This document shows positions 8,658-17,467 of a stretch of DNA of 64,000 nucleotides, one piece after another (within the stretch, counting starts at the first letter, position 1; each line of letters starts with the position of its first letter). Location: assembly GCA_003314535.1 (NCBI GenBank), contig POSG01000011.1, forward strand, positions 21,629-85,628, given 5' to 3'. A program made the translations under genes and the position numbers. Under the pieces are notes generated by a model that was not told the DNA's origin, ran no database searches, and worked only from the letters and a program-made list of their open reading frames with translations. This DNA comes from Geobacter sp. (GTDB lineage Bacteria; Desulfobacterota; Desulfuromonadia; Geobacterales; Geobacteraceae).

Positions 8658-11195
8658 ATGGGCCAAGCTGCGGATTTAAAAAATTTGGGTAGGGTGGTGC
8701 TGGAAGGATATGACCCGTATGACAAAGACTACGGGACCGGTAGCTCAGGGCTTGAAGAAAACCCATCGCCATTTCCGCGGATCAATGCCTGGCGTAAACA
8801 GTTTATCGAAACACCATTGTCCGTCTCCGCAGACCGCGCCGTACTGTGGACCGAGAAAATGAAAGAAAACAGCAACAAACCCCACATTATCCGCAACGCT
8901 GAATGTTTCTCTCATGTTCTCAAGAATATTCCAATAGAGATCGGTAAATATGAACTTATTGCTGGAAATATGGCCGCTCCGCCGCGCTGCGCACCAATAT
9001 TTCCGGAATTTTCCTATGAATGGCTCGTTGAAGAAATGGACAACAAGCCATTTGAAAAGCGCCCCGGCGACCGTTTCATGATCACCGAGGAAACAAAGCA
9101 GCAACTGCGGGATCTTCGGGAATACTGGAAAGACAATACGGTACATGATTATGCAAAAGCCATCATGCCGGCAACGGCGTTGAAAGGTGAGGGGACTTAC
9201 GGAAAGGCAATTTATTTGCTCGGCAACTACTTCTTTGGTGGTGTTGGACACACCTGCATTCGCTTCCAGCTGCTTTTTGAAAAAGGATGGCAAGGCCTGA
9301 GGGACTGGGTGGAGCGAAAACTCGGCGAATTGGACGTATGCCTCCCTGATGATCTTAAAAAGAAGGAATTTTACGAGGCACAGCTGATATGCCTGGATGG
9401 GATCATGTCCTATTGCCGCCGCTATGCAGACCTGGCCAAGAAAATGGCTTTCAGCGCCGAGAGCGATCGGAAAAAAGAACTGCTGCAGATTGCGGAAAAC
9501 CTGGATTGGATTGCCGAAAAGCCACCCCGTACTTTCTGGGAAGCCATGCAGTTATGGTGGATTGCGAATGCATCGGTCACCATCGAGGGCAATGGTCATT
9601 CAATCCATTGGGGTCGCTTTGATCAGCACATGTATCCCTTCTTCAAAAAGGACATGGAAGAAGGCCGCGTCAGCAAAGCTTTTATCCAGGAATTGATTGA
9701 AGGCGCCTGGATAAAAATCTCCGAGTTGACGAAGATTCGCGACGAAGGTTCCACAAAGGCGTTCGGCGGCGTCGAACTGGGCGGGGCTTCGCTTACCGTC
9801 GGCGGCCAGACATCCGAAGGCGAGGATGCAACAAACGAATTATCCTTCATGTGTGTTGATGCAATGGCTCACGTACGTTTGAATGCTCCGTGGATGACCA
9901 GCCGTTGGCATGCCAACTCGCCAAAGGAATGGTGGGTCAAGGTTACCAAAGTGGCAAAAATCGGGCTCGGGATGCCATCTTTTTTCAATGATGAGGTAAT
10001 TATCCCCGCCATGACCAACCGGGGCCACACCATTGAGGACGCGCGTGATTACGGCCCCCTGGGTTGCGTGGAACCGAATTCCGAAGGCCGTGAGTACGGA
10101 TGGCACGATGCGGCATTTTTCAATATGAACAAGGTACTGGAACTGGCCATCAACAACGGCAAATGCGCGGGATGCGGTGAATCCTGCTCACTCTACGGCG
10201 GCTGTGTCGGAGCTGGCACGACCTTGGGCCTCCAGACCGGCTCACTGGCAGACTTCAAATCATTCGATGAAGTCAAGGAAGCGTACGAAAAACAGATGAA
10301 ATACTGGGTCGATCGGCTTGTCATGGCGGAAAACGCCATGGATATGGCTCACCAGACTTGCAAGCCGTTGCCTTACCTTTCTCTTCTGATCGAAGATTGC
10401 ATCGACAAAGGCAAAGACGTTACTGCAGGCGGGGCCCGCTACAATTATATCGGACCGCAAGGGGTCGGCGTGTCCAACGTTGCAGACGGCATGAGTGCTA
10501 TCAAAAAACTGGTTTTCGAAGACAACAAAATATCCGGAGCAGATTTGCTTGATGCCCTGGAAAAGAACTGGGAAGGCTACGAGCCCGTTTACGCCCTGAT
10601 TAACAGCGCCAAGGTACCCCATTACGGCAACGACGACGAAGAAATCGATGAACTGGCCCGTTATGCCGCCAAGGTGTATTGCAAATACCTGGAGCGCCGT
10701 CCAACCGCGCACGGTGGCGAATTCCAGGCCGGACTGTATCCGGTTTCCGCAAATGTGCCTTTTGGCGCAATCACGGCGGCGACTCCGGACGGCCGCAAAG
10801 CCGGCGAGCCGATTGCCGATGGTGTATCACCTGTGCATACCAGCCGTGGCTCTCATGACATTTCAGGGCCTACTGCGGTAATCAAGTCGGTATCCACTCT
10901 TGACCACGGCATTGCTTCGAACGGGACCCTGTTGAACATGAAGTTCAGCCCTTCAACCCTGACCGGGGAAGTGGGCGACGAAAACTTCATCGGCATGATG
11001 AAGGTTTACTTCCAACGGAAAGGCATGCACAACCAGATCAACGTCATCAGCCGCGCAACGCTTGAGGATGCGATGGCACACCCGGAAAAATACAAGGGGC
11101 TGATCGTGCGCGTGGCCGGATACAGCGCCTTCTTTACCGAATTGGATCCCAGTGTGCAGCGGGACATCCTTGAAAGAACGGAGCTTGAATTCTAA
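8658..11195 (+). CDS. Glycyl radical enzyme, dehydratase-type (diol/glycerol dehydratase-like)
   Basis: An 845-residue member of the pyruvate formate-lyase superfamily. The thiyl cysteine is C470 in GPLGCVEPN with the base E472, and the glycyl radical site is G821 in VRVAGYSAFF. Single-cysteine GCVEP excludes true PFL (which has Cys-Cys) and fits the dehydratase branch. D484 lies 14 residues after C470, as D447 follows C433 in Clostridium butyricum glycerol dehydratase. H198 and H314/H317 fall near the spacings of H164 and H281 there. C503, C506, C510 and C516 form an unusual cluster (GKCAGCGESCSLYGGC). A strong AAGGAGG precedes the ATG. Genes for a GlcG-like protein and a dedicated activase follow. 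The substrate is uncertain: a small diol is favoured, but other GRE lyases remain possible. Confidence 0.88.
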   Translation: MGQAADLKNLGRVVLEGYDPYDKDYGTGSSGLEENPSPFPRINAWRKQFIETPLSVSADRAVLWTEKMKENSNKPHIIRNAECFSHVLKNIPIEIGKYELIAGNMAAPPRCAPIFPEFSYEWLVEEMDNKPFEKRPGDRFMITEETKQQLRDLREYWKDNTVHDYAKAIMPATALKGEGTYGKAIYLLGNYFFGGVGHTCIRFQLLFEKGWQGLRDWVERKLGELDVCLPDDLKKKEFYEAQLICLDGIMSYCRRYADLAKKMAFSAESDRKKELLQIAENLDWIAEKPPRTFWEAMQLWWIANASVTIEGNGHSIHWGRFDQHMYPFFKKDMEEGRVSKAFIQELIEGAWIKISELTKIRDEGSTKAFGGVELGGASLTVGGQTSEGEDATNELSFMCVDAMAHVRLNAPWMTSRWHANSPKEWWVKVTKVAKIGLGMPSFFNDEVIIPAMTNRGHTIEDARDYGPLGCVEPNSEGREYGWHDAAFFNMNKVLELAINNGKCAGCGESCSLYGGCVGAGTTLGLQTGSLADFKSFDEVKEAYEKQMKYWVDRLVMAENAMDMAHQTCKPLPYLSLLIEDCIDKGKDVTAGGARYNYIGPQGVGVSNVADGMSAIKKLVFEDNKISGADLLDALEKNWEGYEPVYALINSAKVPHYGNDDEEIDELARYAAKVYCKYLERRPTAHGGEFQAGLYPVSANVPFGAITAATPDGRKAGEPIADGVSPVHTSRGSHDISGPTAVIKSVSTLDHGIASNGTLLNMKFSPSTLTGEVGDENFIGMMKVYFQRKGMHNQINVISRATLEDAMAHPEKYKGLIVRVAGYSAFFTELDPSVQRDILERTELEF

Positions 11196-11300
11196 TCTTG
11201 GAATGAAATGCGCCGGGCCGAGTGTTCGGCCCGGCGCACCGTGAATGAAGATCAAAAAATCAACAAAATATTCAAGCTGATAATCAACAGGAGAAAAATC

Positions 11301-11705
11301 ATGGCAATGAGTCTGAAAACAGCTCTGCGTATGATCTCCGCGGCTCAGGACAAGTCAGGAGAGATAGGTGTTCCTGTGTGTATTGCCGTTGTGGATCGTG
11401 GCGGGAATCTTGTAGCACAGCACTGTATGGACGGTGCCATGCTTATCAGCCAGACTCTTTCTCTGAACAAGGCCTATACTGCGGTCGCCACTACAATGGC
11501 GACGAGTGAGCTGGCTAAATATTCCCAACCTGGTCAACCTTTCTATGGCGTTCACACCTGCAATTTTGGCAGAATCACCATATTTGCCGGTGGTTTGCCA
11601 GTCCTTGACCAGGGTGAAATTGTCGGTGGAATCGGCGTAAGTGGCGGGTCTTCCGAGCAGGACGTGGCAGTTGCAGAAGCTGGACGAAGCGCTTTCGACC
11701 ACTGA
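11301..11705 (+). CDS. GlcG/HbpS (DUF336) heme-binding-like protein
   Basis: A 134-residue protein of the GlcG/HbpS/PduO-C family. It shows the typical start LKTALRMISAAQDKSGEIGVP, the strand VCIAVVDRGGNLVAQHCMDG, LSLNKAYTAV, and the glycine-rich end VGGIGVSGGSSEQDVAVAEAG. ATG 11301 has an AGGAG site; upstream in-frame starts lack one. Family members bind heme or cobalamin-related ligands or have an accessory role. They occur as the C-terminal domain of PduO and near diol-use genes. It sits between the glycyl radical enzyme and its activase, so it likely serves the same pathway. Its exact role is unknown. Confidence 0.85.
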   Translation: MAMSLKTALRMISAAQDKSGEIGVPVCIAVVDRGGNLVAQHCMDGAMLISQTLSLNKAYTAVATTMATSELAKYSQPGQPFYGVHTCNFGRITIFAGGLPVLDQGEIVGGIGVSGGSSEQDVAVAEAGRSAFDH

Positions 11706-11814
11706 AGGACGTCGGGATCCCTTTACCGTGAAGCGCGTGCCGGGCAGCTGGAAGCAAACCGGAATCGTCTCGTGAAGAGCCAACACATTCGAAATCATAC
11801 AGGAGATTCTGGCT

Positions 11815-12828
11815 ATGGAAGCTGATGTAACTGTTCAATCTGGCAATGGCCTACCAGATCCGGCATTTCGCGGTATTGTCTACAATTTTCAACGATATAC
11901 GGTTCACGATGGGCCCGGCACCAGGACCACGGTTTTCCTGAAGGGTTGCACGATGAACTGTCTCTGGTGCTGCAATCCTGAAAGCTGGTTTCAATGCCCG
12001 GAAGTGGGAGTGTATCCCCAACGATGTATCGGAGTCGACAAGTGCGGCTACTGTTTGGATGCCTGCCCCTTCAGCAATAGAGATATCTTTCGCATCAGCG
12101 AAAGGGGGATTGTCGAAAGTATCGACCGTAAGCTATGCACCTGCTGCCTCAAATGTGCAGATGAGTGCCCCGCCAATGCCCTGGCAGCATGGGGCAGGGA
12201 GATGAGCGTAGACCAAGTGATCCGGGAAGCATGCAGAGATGTTGCATTTTTTAATGAAACTGGTGGTGGGGTGACCATAAGCGGCGGCGAGCCGTTCGTG
12301 CAATGGCAGTTTACTGTTGAGTTACTGAAAGCTTTCAGGAAAGCCGGAGTGCATACCTGTGTGGAAACTGCGCTGGGTGTAGACTGGGCCGTGGTAGAGC
12401 AAGCGCTACCCTATATTGATTTCGTACTGACCGATATTAAGAACATGGACCCCATAAAACACCTTCAATATACCGGCTGCGACCTGCAACCCGTTTTGGA
12501 CAATCTTCGACGGTTGGGGAAATCAGATAAACAGACAGTAATCCGTATTCCTCTCATACCAAATCATAACGACAGCGAAGAGAACATCCATCAAACGGGT
12601 CGTTTCATTGCCGATACTTTCAAGTCGCGACTCCAACAGGTACAGGTCCTTCAGTTTCATGAACTTGGCAAATCCAAATTTTCAACCCTCGGCAAGTCGT
12701 ATCCATTGAAAAATATGGAAAAACCGCCAAGAGAAAACTATGAGGCCAGCCTAAAGAGCGCTGTTACTATTCTCCGCAGTTACGGTTTACCGGCCTATAT
12801 AGGAACCAATGTAATAATGACTCGATAA
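11815..12828 (+). CDS. Glycyl radical enzyme activase (radical SAM)
   Basis: A 337-residue activating enzyme that uses S-adenosylmethionine to form the glycyl radical on the enzyme encoded at 8658. The radical SAM cluster motif CxxxCxxC is GCTMNCLWC (residues ~45-52). Two ferredoxin-like cysteine sets follow in an inserted domain (CIGVDKCGYCLDACPF and CTCCLKCADECPANAL), as in activases of dehydratase-type GREs and unlike short PflA. GGGVTISGGEPFVQ is the SAM-binding GGE motif. ATG 11815 follows an AGGAG. It is the last gene of the three-gene operon. Confidence 0.93.
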   Translation: MEADVTVQSGNGLPDPAFRGIVYNFQRYTVHDGPGTRTTVFLKGCTMNCLWCCNPESWFQCPEVGVYPQRCIGVDKCGYCLDACPFSNRDIFRISERGIVESIDRKLCTCCLKCADECPANALAAWGREMSVDQVIREACRDVAFFNETGGGVTISGGEPFVQWQFTVELLKAFRKAGVHTCVETALGVDWAVVEQALPYIDFVLTDIKNMDPIKHLQYTGCDLQPVLDNLRRLGKSDKQTVIRIPLIPNHNDSEENIHQTGRFIADTFKSRLQQVQVLQFHELGKSKFSTLGKSYPLKNMEKPPRENYEASLKSAVTILRSYGLPAYIGTNVIMTR

Positions 12829-13102
12829 TGAAATGGGCGTTCGCCTGTAAAGAAAATTTTTTACATTTTAAGTCGCTTCGTAAACTTCCCCCGCAAGAGA
12901 CAGCTTGAAAGTGGAAATCTCCGGTTCAAGAATGTCAAAGGAGCAAAAGAGGCATAATTTTAAATTAATTGGATTAATAATTGCGAACAATACCGGGAAA
13001 TTGCAGCATCGAATGCTTTTCTTCCAAAACTGACCATAGAAATGCCGATATTGCCAAGGAAATGCGCGTTTATACCCGTTGCCAGGGCATTTGGGGGTCG
13101 TT

Positions 13103-13933
13103 TCATTGCCAGGAAACCCGGGCAACCCGGGCCGGTCCCCGTTGCACGGTACGAAGATAACGGACATCGGGCAGGCCAAAAGCCATGACATATCCCAGCC
13201 AATGGTCATCGGGGATGCCGAGCCTGCCGCACAATTCCGGGAGCAGTTCGGTAAAAGTCCATTTCGCAAGGCCATTCCAGACCGTACCGATTCCAAGGCT
13301 CTGGGCGTACAGTTCGAAATATGCGAGCGCAATCAGGCAATCCGCATCTGGAGTCGGGCAGTCTTTCGGCGCCGAAGCTATGACCAGATGCGGAGCGCCG
13401 CGGTAAATCGTATCGATTCCCTCTTCTTCCCAAGCCCTGACGCAGTCGTTGAAATAGTCTCTTCCCGGGGGCAGCCTCCCCTCTCGCATCAGCCTAGACA
13501 GGCCTTCCATCGTCGTCCGGCGCAGCTGTGCCATGGTGTCCTTGTCATCCACGACCGTAAAGAGGACCTGGCGGAAATTGACTCCTGTCGGCGCATAACC
13601 GACCACATCGAAAATTTTCTGCAACAGCGCCGGTGGCACGTTTTCGTCCCTGTACTGTCGAACCGACCGGCGGCCCTTGATGAGGGTCTCGACGTTTTCA
13701 GGATCGGCAAGGTTTCCGCCGAGGGGCACGCTGTCTTCTGCTCTTTTACCCAGGATCGACACCGCCCCGGTCGGGCAGACTGCCAGGCAGTGTTGGCATT
13801 CGATGCAGGAACTCTCTTTTTCCGTGGCAATGGCTGGAGAGCCGTCCCGCATCTCTATGATCCTTGCCACACAATCATGAACGCACTGTCCGCAACGGGT
13901 GCATTTTTGCTGATCGATACTGAATTGTAACAT
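13103..13933 (-). CDS. Ferredoxin-nitroreductase fusion protein
   Basis: A 276-residue flavoprotein. Residues ~8-60 hold two 4Fe-4S motifs (CTRCGQCVHDC and CIECQHCLAVCP). From residue ~85 comes an FMN-binding nitroreductase domain (IKGRRSVRQYRDENVP, GYAPTGVNFRQVLFTVV, LAYFELYAQSLGIGTVWNG). This layout is common in anaerobes and suggests ferredoxin-linked reduction of a nitro, quinone or other substrate. Substrate unknown. It is transcribed toward the glycyl radical operon and is probably a single-gene unit. The 274 bp downstream (12829-13102) hold nothing I can name. Confidence 0.88.
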   Translation of the reverse strand: MLQFSIDQQKCTRCGQCVHDCVARIIEMRDGSPAIATEKESSCIECQHCLAVCPTGAVSILGKRAEDSVPLGGNLADPENVETLIKGRRSVRQYRDENVPPALLQKIFDVVGYAPTGVNFRQVLFTVVDDKDTMAQLRRTTMEGLSRLMREGRLPPGRDYFNDCVRAWEEEGIDTIYRGAPHLVIASAPKDCPTPDADCLIALAYFELYAQSLGIGTVWNGLAKWTFTELLPELCGRLGIPDDHWLGYVMAFGLPDVRYLRTVQRGPARVARVSWQ

Positions 13934-14291
13934 TGCTGCCTCCTTTCACAGGGCAATAAACGACGACAGACAATACTTTGTTCAACTTGTTCAGGACACA
14001 CGATGCGTCTGTCTTTTTTCACTCAAAACCCAAGCATTGTTATATCTTATTGTTTGATATCCAGCATGTCAAATGTGGCTGCCCATTTAAGTTGCCTATT
14101 CAATATTTTCATGTGGACATTTTAACAGCAGCGAGGTCCCAAAATGTCAAAAAGCCGCATTCCGGAAACAATATCCTTTTTGCAAATCAAATTTTGTATA
14201 TACTGCAAACATTATAGTTAAGAAGTATAATTCTCCTCAAGTGCCGGGAGAATACCAATCTCTAATATCCAAAAACAGGAGAAATCGCACG
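13934..14291. other. AT-rich intergenic region between divergent nitroreductase genes
   Basis: About 358 bp, clearly AT-richer than its flanks, with no supported gene. It should carry the two divergent promoters, but I could not pick one convincingly. Confidence 0.6.
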
Positions 14292-14891
14292 TTGAATACA
14301 AACGAAACAAGACGAACCATAAAAGCTCGCCGAAGCACCAGAATATTTGCTTCCAAGGACATCCCCGAGGAAGACATCATCAGGATACTTGAATCTGCAA
14401 ACCAGGCTCCCTCGGCACACAATAAACAGTCCTGGAGATTCATTGTCATCCGCGGCCCCAGGAAACAGGCGCTTGCCAGCCTGGTGAGCGAAAGAGCCGG
14501 TCAATTCAAAAAGCCTTCTTCCACGTTGCTGCGCATGGCTGCGAGAAGCATTTTCAGCGCTCCTGTTGTCATTGCAGTGGTGAACACCGGCGAATTGGTA
14601 AAACACGGCACAAAATCTTTTGACGGTGTTGCGAATCTGACAGAATTGTTTCGGACCATGGAAATTCAAAGCTCTGCGGCAGCGGTGCAGAACATGCTCC
14701 TGGCTGCGACTTCGCTCGGGTTGGGAAGTGTCTGGTTGGGCATCCTCTGCCTGATCAGGGAAGAAGTTCTCGGGCTGCTGGAGATCCAGGAGGGAGAATT
14801 CATGGCGGTGGTGCCCATAGGCTATGCGCAGGGGAAAAGTGTGGCTCCACGGAAAAAGTCCCTGGAAAGTATTGTCGACTTTTTGTCGTAA
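14292..14891 (+). CDS. Nitroreductase-family protein
   Basis: A 199-residue FMN-dependent nitroreductase-fold protein. Signatures: IKARRSTRIFASKDIPEEDI, ESANQAPSAHNKQSWRFIVI, AAAVQNMLLAATSLGLGSVWLGIL and the C-terminal VVPIGYAQG. I chose TTG at 14292 because it has an AGGAG at 14277-14281 with good spacing. A GTG at 14241 would add 17 non-conserved residues. Family members reduce nitroaromatics, quinones or flavins, or act in cofactor turnover; the substrate is unknown. It is divergent from the ferredoxin-nitroreductase gene. Confidence 0.85.
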   Translation: MNTNETRRTIKARRSTRIFASKDIPEEDIIRILESANQAPSAHNKQSWRFIVIRGPRKQALASLVSERAGQFKKPSSTLLRMAARSIFSAPVVIAVVNTGELVKHGTKSFDGVANLTELFRTMEIQSSAAAVQNMLLAATSLGLGSVWLGILCLIREEVLGLLEIQEGEFMAVVPIGYAQGKSVAPRKKSLESIVDFLS

Positions 14892-14908
14892 TTTGTAGAC
14901 TTTGCCCT

Positions 14909-16438
14909 TCAGAACGTCTTCCGGTCCAGGCTCCGGTACTGGATAGCCTCTGCCAGGTGCTGTTCGCGCACGTTCTCGCTCCCTTCGAGGTCGGCAATGG
15001 TGCGGGCCACCTTGAGGATGCGGGTATAGGCCCTGGCGGAAAAACCGAGACGCTCAGTCACGAGCTCCAGCAGGCGGTGGCCGGCGGCGTCCGGCTCGCA
15101 GAACCTGCGGATCTGGCGGGAGGCCATCTGGGAATTGGAGTGGACCCTGGTGCCCCTGAACCGCTCCAGCTGGATCTCCCTGGCTCTTTCCACCCTTTCT
15201 GCGATAGTCGCGGAAGATTCCCCTTCCGCCCGGTCGGCCAGGTCACGGTATTTGACCGCCGGAACCTCGATGTGGATGTCGATCCGGTCGAGAAGAGGCC
15301 CGGAGATCCGTGACCGGTATTGATGGATTTCACGGGGTGTGCAGGTACAACTATTGGAATTCTCTCCACCGCCGCCGCACTTGCAGGGGTTCATGGCCGT
15401 GACGAGCATGATGCGCGACGGGTAGGTGATGGACATGAGCGCCCGCGATATGGTGACCCTGCCGTCCTCCAGCGGCTGGCGCAGAACCTCCAGCACGTGC
15501 TTCTTGAACTCGGGGAGTTCGTCCAGGAAAAGCAGTCCGTTATGGGACAGGGAAACTTCTCCGGGCCGCGGAGTGTTGCCGCCGCCGATCAGCCCTATGT
15601 CGGAGATTGTATGGTGGGGCGCACGGAAAGGCCGCTGGGTGATCAGGGCCCGGTCACGCTCGAGGATGCCCATGACGCTGTAGACCTTGGTGGTCTCGAT
15701 AGCCTCGTCGAAGGACATGCGCGGCAGTATTCCCGGGATCCTGCGGGCCAGCATGGTCTTGCCCGAACCGGGAGGCCCTATCATCAGGAGGTTGTGAGCA
15801 CCTGCGGCGGCAACTTCTATGGCCCGCTTCGCGTGCTCCTGGCCCTTGACCTCGGAAAAATCGTCACCCTGTTCCGCTGTTTCATGGAAAAGCGCCCTGA
15901 CGTCCAGCGCGCACGGTTCGATGGCGCGGTTTCCGTTGAGGAATTCCACGACCTCCGCCAGTTCGGATACGCCGATGACATCGATCCCTTCCACAACGGC
16001 GCCTTCGCAGGCGTTTTCGCGCGGCACGACGATGCCGGCAAACCCCGCCTTCCGTGCCGCCACGGCCACCGACAGGCAACCGTGTACCGGCTTCACCCCG
16101 CCGTCAAGGCTCAGCTCTCCCAGGAGGAGATAATCCTTCAGCAGGCGGCCTTTCACGACGCCGGTTGCAGCCAGAATGCCGACTGATATGGGCAGGTCGA
16201 AAGCCGCGCCTTCCTTCCTGATATCGGCAGGCGCCAGGTTCACCGTGATCCTGCGGCTCGGGAACTCGTACCCCGCGTTCTTCAGGGCAGACTTCACCCG
16301 GTCCTTGGATTCCTTGACCGCGCCGTCCGGAAGCCCGACCGTTGCGAACTGGGGAAGTCCCTGCGAGATATCCACCTCGACATCGACGCAGATTGCATCG
16401 ATGCCTATGAGCGAACTGCTGATCACCTTGGCAAGCAT
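14909..16438 (-). CDS. comM: YifB/ComM-family Mg-chelatase-like AAA+ ATPase
   Basis: A 509-residue AAA+ protein. The N-terminal Lon-S5-like domain (VDISQGLPQFATVGLPDGAV, NLAPADIRKEGAAFDLP) leads to an Mg-chelatase ATPase with Walker A GPPGSGKTMLARR and Walker B LLFLDELPEF. A cysteine set (CKCGGGGENSNSCTC) precedes DRIDIHIEVP, and the C-terminal Mg-chelatase domain closes it. Full family length. ComM is a helicase that helps integrate foreign DNA by branch migration during natural transformation; naming this protein comM is by family. ATG 16438 follows GGGG at proper spacing. It stands alone. Confidence 0.9.
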   Translation of the reverse strand: MLAKVISSSLIGIDAICVDVEVDISQGLPQFATVGLPDGAVKESKDRVKSALKNAGYEFPSRRITVNLAPADIRKEGAAFDLPISVGILAATGVVKGRLLKDYLLLGELSLDGGVKPVHGCLSVAVAARKAGFAGIVVPRENACEGAVVEGIDVIGVSELAEVVEFLNGNRAIEPCALDVRALFHETAEQGDDFSEVKGQEHAKRAIEVAAAGAHNLLMIGPPGSGKTMLARRIPGILPRMSFDEAIETTKVYSVMGILERDRALITQRPFRAPHHTISDIGLIGGGNTPRPGEVSLSHNGLLFLDELPEFKKHVLEVLRQPLEDGRVTISRALMSITYPSRIMLVTAMNPCKCGGGGENSNSCTCTPREIHQYRSRISGPLLDRIDIHIEVPAVKYRDLADRAEGESSATIAERVERAREIQLERFRGTRVHSNSQMASRQIRRFCEPDAAGHRLLELVTERLGFSARAYTRILKVARTIADLEGSENVREQHLAEAIQYRSLDRKTF

Positions 16439-16516
16439 TTGCGGCCCCAAACCGGTTAGTTGTGCCTAATGTACACGATAAATTAGAGATTGCCAAGCTG
16501 TCTTTTCGCTCCGCGG

Positions 16517-17347
16517 CTATTTCCTGAATCGCACCTCCACCCGGTCATTCAGCTCGATCTTGACGCCGGGCAAATTCTTCAGCAAATCCCTGGCTTCGGC
16601 AAAGGTCGGCGGCTGCGACCCTCCCCCGGCCTGGAGCTTGCCCAAATCTTCGAAGCTTCCGCCCATTCGGTCCAGATCGAAGTCGAAAAGGGTAATCCGA
16701 TTGCCGGCGACATGTGTCGCATTGGTCTTCACCACCGTTCCCCTGACCTCGACGACAAGGGAAAAATGCAGCCCCTTCATCATTTCGGCGAAAGCCTGCT
16801 TCTGCTCCGGCGTCAGGGCAGGCTCTTCACTGTCCTTGCCCTTCGGTTCCGAAGCCTGCGCCGGCTTCCCGCTCCGGGGCATTATGATGTTCAGACGTGG
16901 TTCCGGACCAGAGTCAAAGCGAAACGCAACAGCATCGTCAACGGTCCCTGCCTGCTTCTCCTCCTTCCCCGCCATGGCTTCGCCTCCCTGGCTGCTCAGG
17001 CGTACCTTGTTGATGTCGGCAAAGGAATAGATCGCCCGATATCCGGTGTATGCTTCATCCTCTATCGCGCTGCTCTCGACGAAAGACACGCCGGGGCCAA
17101 TGTCCGCCGCACGCTTGCGCAGCTTCTCCTGTTCATGCAGGGTGAAAGGTTTCGGTTTCTCGTCGGGGCCGGCAAAGGCCCTGGCCATCTCGTCGAATTG
17201 GCTGATGACCTTCCTGCTCAGGAGCATCCTCTCTTCTATCGTGCCGCTGCCGTCCGGATTTACCCGCACGGTGGTCTCCACCTGGAAACATCCTGAAATG
17301 GCTGCCAGGCAGGCCGCAAGAACCAGATACCTCGAAATGAATGCCAT
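16517..17347 (-). CDS. Hypothetical lipoprotein
   Basis: A 276-residue exported protein with a lipoprotein signal (MAFISRYLVLAACLAAISGC; lipobox AISGC). The start at 17347 is preceded by GGGAGGG; an upstream in-frame start is less likely. The mature part begins FQVETTVRVNPDGSGTIEERM, a pattern seen in uncharacterised lipoproteins where a moment-like beta domain is followed by helices. A proline/lysine-rich loop (PKGKDSEEPALTPEQKQ) lies in the middle. No catalytic motif. It is divergent from the exporter operon at 17468. Function unknown. Confidence 0.8.
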   Translation of the reverse strand: MAFISRYLVLAACLAAISGCFQVETTVRVNPDGSGTIEERMLLSRKVISQFDEMARAFAGPDEKPKPFTLHEQEKLRKRAADIGPGVSFVESSAIEDEAYTGYRAIYSFADINKVRLSSQGGEAMAGKEEKQAGTVDDAVAFRFDSGPEPRLNIIMPRSGKPAQASEPKGKDSEEPALTPEQKQAFAEMMKGLHFSLVVEVRGTVVKTNATHVAGNRITLFDFDLDRMGGSFEDLGKLQAGGGSQPPTFAEARDLLKNLPGVKIELNDRVEVRFRK

Positions 17348-17467
17348 GTTTCCCTCCCTGCTTCTCAAGGATGATTTCAATATCAATGAAAAAACCTGTG
17401 AACTGATATATGATACACTGTAAATTCAGGTTCGGGAACAGACGAAACCGATCGCCGGGAGATTTCC

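Noticed and set aside
12829..13102. Possible C-terminal gene remnant on the minus strand (ending ...FKLSLAGEVYEAT)
   Set aside because: Only a short plausible stretch, no family match I trust, and no start or ribosome site.
13079..13930. A 283-codon plus-strand frame over the ferredoxin-nitroreductase gene
   Set aside because: Antisense shadow; the minus-strand product has cluster and FMN motifs.
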